From assembly GCF_023091225.1 (NCBI RefSeq), contig NZ_JAHWXM010000001.1, forward strand, positions 1,240,001-1,304,000: a DNA stretch of 64,000 nt, in the 5' to 3' direction. Below, piece by piece: positions 1 through 7,855 of the stretch (position 1 is its first letter; the number at the start of each line of letters is the position of its first letter). A program made the position numbers and the translations under genes. Below the pieces are notes generated by a model. The model did no database searches. It was given only the letters and a program-made list of their open reading frames with translations, and was not told where the DNA came from. The stretch comes from Microbacterium galbinum. Lineage in GTDB: Bacteria > Actinomycetota > Actinomycetes > Actinomycetales > Microbacteriaceae.

Positions 1-58
1 CTAGGCGGCGCCACCGACACCACCGCCGCCTGTTTCGCTCCCGCGCACGGTCCGGCAT
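1..58 (-). CDS. Possible start of a hypothetical protein (cut by window edge)
   Basis: An ATG on the minus strand at 58 opens a frame that runs off the window after 19 codons. The short product is strongly basic (seven Arg in the first twelve residues), as is common before a first membrane helix. It lies 13 nt downstream of the ABC permease stop on the same strand, so it could be the next gene of that operon. There is no clear ribosome binding site and too little sequence for a function. It may be plain intergenic DNA. Confidence 0.25.
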   Translation of the reverse strand, partial: MPDRARERNRRRWCRWRRL

Positions 59-71
59 CCGCGACCGGAGC

Positions 72-1085
72 TCAGGCGATGCGCGTCCCCGGCGGCAGCA
101 TCCGTGCGGGCGTGCGCGTGCGCGACCACGCCCCGGCGAACAGCGACCCGGCGATCACGACCTGCACTCCGAGCCCGACGAACCAGCTCGGAACCGTGGA
201 GTCGATCACCTCGCGCGGAGTCGGACCGGGGCTCCCCACCGCGCAGTCGTCCCAGCGCTGTTCGAGGGGCGACAGCTGCGCGCTGCGCACCCCGTACTTG
301 ATCTGCCCGAACAAATCGACCGGATACCCGCCGCTTCCGTACTCGGTGGGCGTGGCATCGGCCAGCACGACGAAGGGGTTCGCGGCGAGCGCCCACCACA
401 CGAGATCGAAGCGCGGCACCTCGTAGGTGTACTCCTCCCACTGGTCGCAGATCGGGCCGTTCTCGTCGTAGGGACGGCTGTAGTTCGTCGCCTCGCCGCG
501 GACGGCGAGCCCGCCCAGCGCGAACACGATGAGCGTGCCGATCACGAGACCGGCGACCACGAGGTACGTCGTGGCGACCGAGAACAACGGACGCGCGATC
601 AGACCGCTCAGCCCCACCCCGATGGCCGCGACGATGACGATCTCCGCGGCCAGTACGAGGATCGAGATGAGCAGCACCAGCGGGTCCGCGCCCCCGCCGA
701 GCAGCGAGAAGGCGAGGAAGGGCAGCGCGACGAGCAGGAATGCCCCGCCCGTCGCGATCGCGGCGACGAGTTTGCCGAGCATGATGTCGCCCGTCGAAAC
801 CGCGGTCACCTGGATCGCGGCGAGGGTCGCCGATTCGCGATCGCCGTTGATGGCGTTGCCGCTCAGCGTGGGCGACACGAGCACGACGAGCAGGAGCACC
901 ATGTTCACGACGATCGAGAAGATCCCCGCCCCCGGGGCGTCGCCGTAGGAGTAGACGGCAGACGACAGCGCTGTGACCCCGAGGAGCACCGCGGCGAAGA
1001 CGCCGAGCAGCACGTACCAACCGACACTGCGCAGGCGCTGGGTCAGTTCGAGACGGGCGATGGTGCCGATATGGGCGATGCTCAT
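72..1085 (-). CDS. ABC transporter permease (ABC-2 type)
   Basis: Predicted membrane subunit of an ABC exporter, 337 residues. The first helix follows a short cytoplasmic N-terminus (MSIAHIGTIARLELTQRLR), which resembles ABC-2 permeases that begin with an amphipathic helix. Further hydrophobic segments lie at about 60-80, 110-130, 140-165 and 175-195. A long extracytoplasmic loop with Cys-Asp (about 220-300) precedes a final helix. The ATG overlaps the stop of the ATPase gene (ATGA), which fixes the start and shows translational coupling. The partner is the ATPase immediately upstream. The substrate is unknown; a multidrug, lipid or bacteriocin-type export role is inference only. Confidence 0.85.
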   Translation of the reverse strand: MSIAHIGTIARLELTQRLRSVGWYVLLGVFAAVLLGVTALSSAVYSYGDAPGAGIFSIVVNMVLLLVVLVSPTLSGNAINGDRESATLAAIQVTAVSTGDIMLGKLVAAIATGGAFLLVALPFLAFSLLGGGADPLVLLISILVLAAEIVIVAAIGVGLSGLIARPLFSVATTYLVVAGLVIGTLIVFALGGLAVRGEATNYSRPYDENGPICDQWEEYTYEVPRFDLVWWALAANPFVVLADATPTEYGSGGYPVDLFGQIKYGVRSAQLSPLEQRWDDCAVGSPGPTPREVIDSTVPSWFVGLGVQVVIAGSLFAGAWSRTRTPARMLPPGTRIA

Positions 1086-2047
1086 GCTCCGGCCTCCGTT
1101 CCGGGGTGAGCCGTGGGCGGGGGTGCGACCGTCGGATTCAGATGCAGGAACGTGTGTTCGAGCGCGCTCTGCGCCGGCGCGAACTCCGAGATCGGGAGCT
1201 GCGCGGCGACCAGCCTCTGCAGCGCGTGCGCGGCGGACTCCTCGGTCTCGAAGCCGATCAGTACGGCTCCGCGGTCGGCGCCGAGCGACTCCGGAGCCAC
1301 CCCGAGGGTCGACGCGACCTGCCAGGCGTCGGCGGCCAACCGATCGGTCGAGGCGCCGAGCAGCCGGATCCGCCAGGCTCGGACGGATGCCTGGGCCGGC
1401 GCCGCGTCGACCACTGCCCCCGCGACGAGGAAGACGGCGTCGTCGACGACCTCCTCGAGCTCCGAGAGGATGTGGCTGGAGATGAGCACGGTGCGCCCCT
1501 CGGCGGCGAGACGGCGCAGCAGCACGCGCAGCTGCACACGGGCCTCGGGATCGAGTCCCGAGGCGGGCTCGTCGAGCAGCAGCACCCGGGGGTCGTGCAC
1601 GAGCGCCCGGGCGAGCCCGAGCTTCTGCTTCTGCCCGCGGGAGAGCACCTTCGCGGGGGAATCGGCGAGCGGGGTGAGCCCGACGAGGTCGAGCAGCGCG
1701 GCGGCCCGATGCGCGGCATCCGTCGGTGCGATGTCGTACAGCCGACCCGTGGTCACGAGTGTCTCGCGCGCCGTCAGCGAGGGCCAGGCGCCGAGCGCGT
1801 CGGGCATCCACCCGAGCAGCCGGCGGGCGGCCAGCGGATCGACCATCGGGTCGACGCCGCCGATGCGGATCGTGCCGGTGTCGGGGGCGAGCAGCGAGGC
1901 CAGCATCAGGAGCAGGGTCGTCTTGCCCGCGCCGTTCGGCCCGACGAGTCCGGTCACCCGCCCCGGTTCCGCGCGCAGTGTGGCCGACCGGACGGCCTGC
2001 ACCGTCCCGAACGCCCGGCTGACGTCTTCCACGACGATTCCACTCAT
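1082..2047 (-). CDS. ABC transporter ATP-binding protein
   Basis: Nucleotide-binding subunit (321 residues) that powers the permease encoded just downstream. The Walker A motif GPNGAGKTT lies near residue 37, and the Q-loop region follows. The signature is a degenerate LSRGQKQK rather than LSGGQ, followed by Walker B LLLDEPASGLDP and a switch His in ISSHIL. The C-terminal third is a variable domain typical of CcmA/DrrA-like exporters. The start codon is preceded by CAGACT seven nt upstream, close to the leaderless -10 boxes of neighbouring genes, so transcription may begin near the ATG. Confidence 0.92.
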   Translation of the reverse strand: MSGIVVEDVSRAFGTVQAVRSATLRAEPGRVTGLVGPNGAGKTTLLLMLASLLAPDTGTIRIGGVDPMVDPLAARRLLGWMPDALGAWPSLTARETLVTTGRLYDIAPTDAAHRAAALLDLVGLTPLADSPAKVLSRGQKQKLGLARALVHDPRVLLLDEPASGLDPEARVQLRVLLRRLAAEGRTVLISSHILSELEEVVDDAVFLVAGAVVDAAPAQASVRAWRIRLLGASTDRLAADAWQVASTLGVAPESLGADRGAVLIGFETEESAAHALQRLVAAQLPISEFAPAQSALEHTFLHLNPTVAPPPTAHPGTEAGA

Positions 2048-2132
2048 GCGGGCCAGTCTGGCATCCGGCTCCGACGCTCCCGCCGCGCACCGCCGGGTCG
2101 CTCCGACGCCGGCTCTGCCGGTGCCCGATCCC

Positions 2133-3119
2133 TCAGCCGCGGAAGAACGCCACGCCCAGGTCGGGGTGATCGACGAAGACGCCGTCGATCCCCTGTCGCG
2201 CGATCACGCCCCACTCCGCCTCGTAGTCGCCGAAGGCGCCCTTGCCCCCGTCGCCGCGGAACTCGGGCGCGAGGAAGGCGTTCTCGGGTCGGCACGTCCA
2301 GGTGAAGACCTTGAGGCCCCGCGCATGCGCGTCGGCGACGATCGTGTTGCCGTGCGCCAGCAGCATCTTCTTGCTCACGCTGATGCCGTCGACCGAGCCG
2401 ATCAGGCCGTTGAGGCCCCGCGGTGCGACCGTCGCCTTGTAGGTGAGCGCCCTCTTGCCGTGGGCGACGAGCTGGTCGTAGGGGCGGCCGGACGATTCGA
2501 TCAGGTAGATGTAGGAGGCCGGGATGCCGCGGGCCCGGAGCTGACCCAGCACGGTCTGCTCGAAGCACTCGATGATCAGCGGCAGTTCTCCGTCCGCCCA
2601 GCCGGCGGCCCGCAGATCGCGCTCGATCAGCGGCACGAGGTCGAGACCGATGCTCGCGAAGTACGTGGCGTGCTTGACCTCGAGCACCACGCCGATCTCG
2701 CGCCCGTGCTCGACCGACCCGCGCCGCACGAGGTCGAGCAGATCGACGAGACGCAGGATCGGCTGCCCGCCGTCGAAGCTGGCGCTCGTGGCGCGCACCT
2801 CGGGCAGACGCTCGCGCCCGCGGAGCGTCGAGAGCTCGTCCCAGGTGAAGTCCTCGGTGAACCAGCCCGTCAGCGCCTGCCCGTCGACCCGCTTGGTGGT
2901 GCGGCGATCGGCGAACTCCGGATGCTCCGCCACATCGGTCGTGCCCGAGATCTCGTTCTCGTGGCGCACGACCAGCACGCCGTCCTTCGTCGCGACGACA
3001 TCGGGCTCGACGGCATCCACCCCCATCGCGAGCGCCAGCTCGTACGAGGAGCGGCTGTGCTCCGGGCGATACCCGGGCGCGCCCCGGTGTCCGATGACGA
3101 GGGGAGTTTTCCTGGGCAC
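2133..3119 (-). CDS. Glycerophosphodiester phosphodiesterase family protein
   Basis: 328-residue GDPD-fold enzyme expected to hydrolyse glycerophosphodiesters to an alcohol and glycerol 3-phosphate with a divalent metal. The family signature is present: IGHRGAPGYRPEHS near the N-terminus (catalytic His-Arg), then EPDVVATKDGVLVVRHE, which carries the metal-binding Glu and Asp and the second catalytic His. A VFVDHPD motif sits near the C-terminus. No signal peptide is seen, so it is probably cytoplasmic, and I find no transport partner. A longer in-frame ATG exists upstream, but I chose the GTG because a TACGCT box ends exactly six nt before it, a leaderless arrangement repeated across this window. 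Confidence 0.9.
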   Translation of the reverse strand: MPRKTPLVIGHRGAPGYRPEHSRSSYELALAMGVDAVEPDVVATKDGVLVVRHENEISGTTDVAEHPEFADRRTTKRVDGQALTGWFTEDFTWDELSTLRGRERLPEVRATSASFDGGQPILRLVDLLDLVRRGSVEHGREIGVVLEVKHATYFASIGLDLVPLIERDLRAAGWADGELPLIIECFEQTVLGQLRARGIPASYIYLIESSGRPYDQLVAHGKRALTYKATVAPRGLNGLIGSVDGISVSKKMLLAHGNTIVADAHARGLKVFTWTCRPENAFLAPEFRGDGGKGAFGDYEAEWGVIARQGIDGVFVDHPDLGVAFFRG

Positions 3120-3208
3120 GCTCTCAGCGTAGAACACCCCATCGCGCGCCCCACGCCGGTATCGTGGAGGAAAGCGACCTACGACACCCTTCTGGAGTGA
3201 GGCCCACC

Positions 3209-4120
3209 ATGAGCAACTTCGCATTCAACAACCCTGCTTTCAAGCAGCAGGATCCGCGCAATGTCGCGACCTACCCCGGCGCACCGCAGGGTGCTCGGGG
3301 AGCCCAGGCCGCATCGTTCCAGCACGCCACCGTCGACGCCGCGGCCAACGCGCAGCTCGAGGGCATGTACGCAGCCCCGCCGGCGGGCTCGATCGAGACC
3401 GATCGCATGTCCGTCGAGGACACCGTCTGGAAGACGGCCGGCCTGTTCGGCATCCTCCTCGTCACCGCGGCCATCGGCTGGGTGTGGACGCTCGGCGGCA
3501 CCGACATCACCTCGTTCTCGACCGTCTCGCTCGTGCCGTGGATGATCGGTGCGCTCGGCGGTTTCGTCCTCGCGATGATCATCACCTTCACCTCGCGCAA
3601 GAAGGTGCGTCCGGCGCTGATCTTCGCCTACGCCGCCCTCGAGGGTCTGTTCATCGGTGGCATCTCGGCGTTCTTCGAGGTCCTCTACCCGGGCATCGTG
3701 CTGCAGGCCACGCTCGCGACGATCTCGGTCGTCGGCGTGACCCTCGCCCTCTTCGCCAGCGGCAAGATCCGCGCGTCGAAGAAGGCCACCAAGATCTTCA
3801 TGGTCGCGATGGTCGGTTACCTCGTCTTCTCGCTGCTGAACCTCGTGCTCATGTGGACCGGCGTCCTGCCCGCCAGCCAGGCCTTCGGCCTCTACAGCGC
3901 CGAGATCATGGGCATTCCGCTCGGACTGATCATCGGCGTGCTCGTGGTCATCATGGCCGCCTACTCGCTGGTGCTCGACTTCGACCAGATCCAGCAGGGT
4001 GTGCGCAACGGCGCTCCCCGCGTCTACGGCTGGCTCGGCGCCTTCGGCATCATGGTCACGGTCGTCTGGCTGTACGTCGAGATCCTGCGCATCATCGCGA
4101 TCGTCCGCGGCAACAACTGA
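3209..4120 (+). CDS. Bax inhibitor-1/YccA family membrane protein
   Basis: 303-residue integral membrane protein of the actinobacterial Bax inhibitor-1-like family. About 75 polar N-terminal residues (rich in Ala, Gln and Pro) precede seven hydrophobic segments, followed by the family-typical DFDQIQQG motif and a final helix with acidic and polar residues (WLYVEILRI). Family members are proposed to be pH-sensitive cation leak channels, but the role in this group is unproven. The ATG at 3209 has a purine-rich TGGAGTGAGG ribosome site. The gene stands alone, divergent from the phosphodiesterase gene, and is followed by a hairpin. Confidence 0.92.
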   Translation: MSNFAFNNPAFKQQDPRNVATYPGAPQGARGAQAASFQHATVDAAANAQLEGMYAAPPAGSIETDRMSVEDTVWKTAGLFGILLVTAAIGWVWTLGGTDITSFSTVSLVPWMIGALGGFVLAMIITFTSRKKVRPALIFAYAALEGLFIGGISAFFEVLYPGIVLQATLATISVVGVTLALFASGKIRASKKATKIFMVAMVGYLVFSLLNLVLMWTGVLPASQAFGLYSAEIMGIPLGLIIGVLVVIMAAYSLVLDFDQIQQGVRNGAPRVYGWLGAFGIMVTVVWLYVEILRIIAIVRGNN

Positions 4121-4142
4121 CGATCCGTCGTCTGTCGCTCAC

Positions 4143-4172
4143 GAGGCCCGTCTCTCTTCGGAGGCGGGTCTC
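4143..4172 (+). terminator. Hairpin terminator after the Bax inhibitor-like gene
   Basis: A 12-bp stem (4143-4154 with 4161-4172, including two G-U pairs) closes a six-base loop 22 nt after the stop codon. It has no T-tract, as is common for terminators in high-GC actinobacteria. Confidence 0.55.
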
Positions 4173-4272
4173 CTGCATGTTCCGCCCCGCGGCGCAAGGG
4201 GTTTCCTGAAAGCTTCCTGAGAGCGCAGAATCGAGCGATCAGACGAAACTCGTCTGCACACAGGAGGTCATC

Positions 4273-4545
4273 ATGAGCTTTCTCGGCTTTCTTCTTCTCG
4301 GTCTCATCGCCGGGGCCATCGCGAAACTGATCCTGCCCGGCAAGCAGGGCGGTGGATGGTTCATCACGCTTCTGCTGGGCGTCGTCGGCGCCCTGCTCGG
4401 AGGGTGGCTCGGCTCGCTGATCCTCAACCGCCCGCTCACCGAGTTCTGGGATCTCGGCACGTGGCTCCTCGCCATCGGCGGATCGATCATCGTGCTGCTG
4501 ATCTACGGCCTCATCGTCGGTCGTGGCAGTCGCAGCAAGGCCTGA
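4273..4545 (+). CDS. GlsB/YeaQ/YmgE family stress response membrane protein
   Basis: 90-residue protein of the transglycosylase-associated (GlsB/YeaQ/YmgE) family. It has three hydrophobic helices (about 2-20, 30-50 and 62-82), a glycine-rich pattern, and the usual first-helix ending LIAGAIAKLILPG. It is small, basic at the C-terminus and inner-membrane. Members are often induced by acid, envelope or general stress; the biochemical role is unknown. A textbook AGGAGG lies seven nt before the ATG, implying strong translation. It is monocistronic: the next gene converges from the other strand and a hairpin separates them. Confidence 0.9.
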   Translation: MSFLGFLLLGLIAGAIAKLILPGKQGGGWFITLLLGVVGALLGGWLGSLILNRPLTEFWDLGTWLLAIGGSIIVLLIYGLIVGRGSRSKA

Positions 4546-4572
4546 TCACCGCTCCGTGCGCTGATCGCGGCG

Positions 4573-4605
4573 CTTCGCCCCCTCCGGCCCCCGGTGGGGG
4601 CGAAG
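4573..4605. terminator. Hairpin between convergent genes
   Basis: A ten-base-pair perfect stem (4573-4582 with 4596-4605) lies between the stress protein gene and the 3' end of the ECF sigma gene, and abuts the sigma stop codon. It can serve both strands. Confidence 0.6.
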
Positions 4606-5904
4606 TCATGTCCGCTCGCCGCGCGACTTCGCCTCGAGCAGCGCGCGTTCACGGTCGTTGCCGGTGAGGGCGGCGGCCGTCGCGAACTCGCTGCGCGCTT
4701 CGTCCTCCCTCCCGAGGCGGCGCAGCATCTCGGCCCGCGTCGCCGGCAGCAGGTGGTACCCGCGCAGAACTCCGGATGCCTCCAGCTGATCGAGTACCTT
4801 CAGCGCCGAGGCCGGCCCCGTCGCCATCGCGACGGCGGCCGCGCGGTTGAGTTCGACGACGGGTGACGGGGCGAGCCGCCCGAGCGCCTCGTAGAGCACG
4901 ACGATCTGTTCCCAGTCGGTCTCCTCGATCGACGGAGCGAGCGCATGGCACTCGGCGATAGCCGCCTGCAGTCCATAGGCGCCACGGCCTCGGCCGACGG
5001 CATCCGCCCGCGCGAGCGCGGCGCGTCCTCGCGTGATCCGGCTGCGGTCCCATAGCCGTCGGTCCTGGTCGCCGAGCAGCACCGGATCTCCCTGCGCGTC
5101 GGTCCGCGCCGGGAACCGCGCCGCGGTGAGCTCCATCAGAGCGAGCAGCGCGAGGGCGTCCGGCTCGCGCGGCATCAGCCCGACCAGCACACGCCCCAGC
5201 CTGATCGCCTCGTCGGCGAGGTCCGGCCGCATCCATTCCGGCCCGCTGCTCGCCGCGTGGGCCTCGTTGAAGATCAGGTACACGATGCCGAGGAGCGCCC
5301 CGAGACGGGCGGTGTGCTCCTCGCGCGGAGGAGTCTCGAACGGAACCCCCGCCGCGGCCAGCGTCTTCTTCGCCCGCACGATGCGCTGCTGCACGGTGGC
5401 CGTGGGAACCAGGAACGCGCGAGCGATCTCCTCGCTCGACAGCCCCGCGACCACGCGCAGGGTGAGAGCCACCTGGGCTTCGCGTGACAGCACGGGGTGA
5501 CAGGCGATGAACATCAGCCGGAGCACGTCGTCGTCGACCGCGTCCGGATCCCAGGGCACGGCGTCGATCCCCTCGGCCTGCTCGCGCTCCAGGTCGTGGG
5601 CGAGCACGGCGATGCGATCGTCGAAGCGCTCCTGCCGCCGCCATCCGTCGATCGCTCTGCGCTTCGCGACGGCCGTCAACCAGGCGGCGCCGTTACGGGG
5701 CACACCCTCGACCGGCCACTGCCGCAGCGCATCGAGCAGCGCCTCCTGGGCGAGGTCCTCCGCCCACCCGAAGTCGCCGACCATGCGGGCGAGCGTGCCG
5801 ACGATCTTCGCCGACTCGATGCGCCAGACCGCGGCGACGGTGCGCTCCACCGTCCCCGGTGGGGGAAGGGGACGCACCGCCGCGTCGTCGGAGGAGGGGG
5901 TCAT
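4606..5904 (-). CDS. ECF42-like RNA polymerase sigma factor with C-terminal TPR-like extension
   Basis: 432-residue sigma factor, far longer than a classical ECF sigma (about 180). Sigma region 2 spans roughly residues 25-95, with GDFGWAEDLAQEAL and WLTAVAKRRAIDGWRR. Region 4 spans about 135-185, with the helix-turn-helix SSEEIARAFLVPTATVQQRI. The remaining 240 residues are an Ala/Leu-rich helical domain with LGRVLVGLMP and LYEALGRLAPSP, as in the DUF6596/TPR tail of the ECF42 group. That group is known to be encoded beside DGPF (YciI-like) proteins, which is exactly the arrangement here, with one nt separating the two genes. No anti-sigma gene is nearby; the C-terminal domain is thought to regulate this group. 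Confidence 0.9.
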   Translation of the reverse strand: MTPSSDDAAVRPLPPPGTVERTVAAVWRIESAKIVGTLARMVGDFGWAEDLAQEALLDALRQWPVEGVPRNGAAWLTAVAKRRAIDGWRRQERFDDRIAVLAHDLEREQAEGIDAVPWDPDAVDDDVLRLMFIACHPVLSREAQVALTLRVVAGLSSEEIARAFLVPTATVQQRIVRAKKTLAAAGVPFETPPREEHTARLGALLGIVYLIFNEAHAASSGPEWMRPDLADEAIRLGRVLVGLMPREPDALALLALMELTAARFPARTDAQGDPVLLGDQDRRLWDRSRITRGRAALARADAVGRGRGAYGLQAAIAECHALAPSIEETDWEQIVVLYEALGRLAPSPVVELNRAAAVAMATGPASALKVLDQLEASGVLRGYHLLPATRAEMLRRLGREDEARSEFATAAALTGNDRERALLEAKSRGERT

Positions 5905-5905
5905 C

Positions 5906-6331
5906 TCACTGCTGGGCGCGCTGCGCCTGCTCCTCGCGCCAGCCTGCTTCCTTCTCGATCCACTCGTTGTCGGCGGGGAAGTCCGAGGCGTCGGTCACCC
6001 GGCGCACCTCGAGGAACGATCCGGGTCCGAGCGGTGCACGGCTCGCCCACTCGGCGGCCTCCTCGCGGCTCGACACCTCGAGGATCCAGAATCCGTTGAA
6101 CAGCTCCTTGGTCTCGCCGTAGGGGCCGTCGGTGATGAGCGGGGTCTCGGCGCTGAAGTCGACGACGAAGCCCTCCGCGGCATCGGTGAGTCCCTCGCCC
6201 GCTGCCAGCACGCCGGCCTTGATCATGGACTCGTTGTACTTCCCCATCGCCTCGATGACCTGCTCGAAGGGGATCTCCTTGTACGCATCGACGGCCTCGT
6301 CGGTCGCGCGCATGATGAGCATGTACTTCAT
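5906..6331 (-). CDS. YciI/DGPF-domain protein, partner of the ECF42 sigma factor
   Basis: 141-residue YCII-related protein. It opens with MKYMLIMRATDEAVDAYK and carries the defining D-G-P-(Y/F) motif (TDGPYGETKE near residue 85), followed by GFWILEVSSREEAAEWA. The fold is a ferredoxin-like dimer; the function of DGPF proteins is not established. An AAGGAG site lies seven nt before the ATG. The gene is first in the operon, upstream of the sigma gene, and its 5' region carries a TGTCGA-N17-CGAC pair that looks like the target of the neighbouring sigma factor, implying autoregulation of the whole operon. Confidence 0.93.
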   Translation of the reverse strand: MKYMLIMRATDEAVDAYKEIPFEQVIEAMGKYNESMIKAGVLAAGEGLTDAAEGFVVDFSAETPLITDGPYGETKELFNGFWILEVSSREEAAEWASRAPLGPGSFLEVRRVTDASDFPADNEWIEKEAGWREEQAQRAQQ

Positions 6332-6378
6332 GGTGTTCTCCTTGATCGATGGGATCGTGTCTCGACCCTCTCATCAAA

Positions 6379-6408
6379 GACGTCGAACGGGAACGCGTCG
6401 GATCGACA
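6379..6408 (-). promoter_or_regulatory. Putative ECF42-dependent promoter of the YciI-sigma operon
   Basis: On the minus strand TGTCGA (6408-6403) is followed after 17 nt by CGACGTC (6385-6379). As I recall, TGTCGA with a CGA-type -10 is the motif described for ECF42 targets. The box lies about 50 nt before the YciI start codon. Confidence 0.6.
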
Positions 6409-6461
6409 TGCGATCCGGAATTCTCCGAGATTTCTTCTCGAGCGCTCTCTCGAGCGTGTTC

Positions 6462-7847
6462 TCAGCGCCGGGGCGGCCGACGCACGGCCGCATCGATCAC
6501 GGCGGTGAGCGCGCTCAGCGACTTCTCGGGGCTCCATGCCGCGGCCACCTCGGGGGCCTCGGCACTCAGCCGCGCGAGCAGCGCGGGGTCGGCCAGCACG
6601 CCGCGCAGGGCGGCGGCCAACGCATCGACATCGCCGCTCGGAGCGAGCACTCCCCCGCCCGCGCCCAGGACGTCGCGGATGCCGTAGCGCACGTCGTACG
6701 ACACGACCGGCGCGCCGTGCAGCAGCGCCTCGACGATCGACAGCGGTTGCCCCTCGAAGGCGGTGGCGGTGAGCACGACCGAGGCCCGGTCGAGAACGCG
6801 CCCCGGGTCGTCGGTGTACCCGGCGAGCACGACGCGATCCGCCGCACCGAGCTCGGCGATGAGGGCGGTCAGGCGCTCCTGCTCCGGTCCGCCGCCCCAG
6901 ATCTCGAGGCGAGTGTCGGGCACGTCGGCGGCGAGGAATGCGCGGATGGCCTGATCGACGCGCTTGCCCGGAGCCAGGCGTCCGAGCACCACGACCAGTC
7001 CCGGCTCCCGCAGGTCGTCGCGGCGCGCGACGGCCGCGATCGGGTTCGGCACGGTCTCGTTCCGCGCCGCCGTGCCGAAGCGTGCCACGACGTCGTCGCG
7101 CTGCGTCGCCGTCGGCCAGATCACGGCGTCGAAACGGTCGGAGAGGGCGAACCAGCGCGTCCACAGGGCGTTGGTCGGGGCATCCGCCGTGTAGGGAGCC
7201 TCGAGGTGGATGGTGTGGATCGTGTGGAGGATGCGCACGCGCGGATCCTGCCACCCCACGATGAGCTCGCCGAGCTGACGCGATTCGCAGATGACGACGA
7301 TCGGGCGGTCGCCGAGGCCCGCGGCCAGGTGCGACAGCCACGCGCGGTACAGTGCGCCGAAACCGGCGACGCCGCCTACGACCTCGCCGTCCGCATCGAA
7401 GATCTGCACCGGCTCGACGCTCAGGTGCCAGTCGGGATTGCCCGGGATCACCGGGAGCGCGACGAACGGCCGACCCTCGGCATCCGCGATCGTGCGGTAC
7501 TCGACCCCCGGGTTCGCGACGAGGGCGGGATCGGCGACCGATCGCAGCCACGCGGTCGCTCCGCCCTCGGCGGCGACGGCCTCGTCGAAGAGATTGCGCA
7601 GGCGGGAGGCGTCGACCAGAGCACCGCGCGAGACGAACGTCTCCCGGTGCTGCGCGTGGTCGGCCGCGGTACCCGGGTCGAAGGTGAGCAGCTGCGGCCC
7701 ACGCCCCTCGGCCACGCCCGCACCGGCCAGCTGCCGGGCGCGCGACAGCGTCGCGATCGTGTAGCCGCCGTCGAGGTCGGGGATGAGCCGGCTCGACAAC
7801 ACCAGGTACTCGGCGTCCGGCAGGGCCGGCGCCGACGCGGGGAGCAT
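6462..7847 (-). CDS. Glycosyltransferase (GT4/GT1-like, TagE-type)
   Basis: 461-residue GT-B glycosyltransferase. The N-terminal half (about 1-245) begins YLVLSSRLIPDLDGGYTIAT, and its IHLEAPYTADAP segment resembles poly(glycerol-phosphate) glucosyltransferases and related enzymes. The C-terminal Rossmann half (about 250-440) has NPIAAVAR, VVLGRLAPGKRVDQAI and the donor-binding stretch GQPLSIVEALLHGAPVVS, with the EX7E-type glutamate. It acts in the cytoplasm on a nucleotide sugar; the acceptor (teichoic acid-like polymer or other glycan) is inference. A GGGGAG site precedes the ATG, eight nt after the guaA stop, so it is probably co-transcribed with guaA. Confidence 0.8.
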   Translation of the reverse strand: MLPASAPALPDAEYLVLSSRLIPDLDGGYTIATLSRARQLAGAGVAEGRGPQLLTFDPGTAADHAQHRETFVSRGALVDASRLRNLFDEAVAAEGGATAWLRSVADPALVANPGVEYRTIADAEGRPFVALPVIPGNPDWHLSVEPVQIFDADGEVVGGVAGFGALYRAWLSHLAAGLGDRPIVVICESRQLGELIVGWQDPRVRILHTIHTIHLEAPYTADAPTNALWTRWFALSDRFDAVIWPTATQRDDVVARFGTAARNETVPNPIAAVARRDDLREPGLVVVLGRLAPGKRVDQAIRAFLAADVPDTRLEIWGGGPEQERLTALIAELGAADRVVLAGYTDDPGRVLDRASVVLTATAFEGQPLSIVEALLHGAPVVSYDVRYGIRDVLGAGGGVLAPSGDVDALAAALRGVLADPALLARLSAEAPEVAAAWSPEKSLSALTAVIDAAVRRPPRR

Positions 7848-7855
7848 CGTCTCCC

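Noticed and set aside
1113..3200. 695-codon plus-strand frame opposite the ABC ATPase and phosphodiesterase genes
   Set aside because: Repetitive Arg/Ser/Asp text with no domain, covering two well supported genes.
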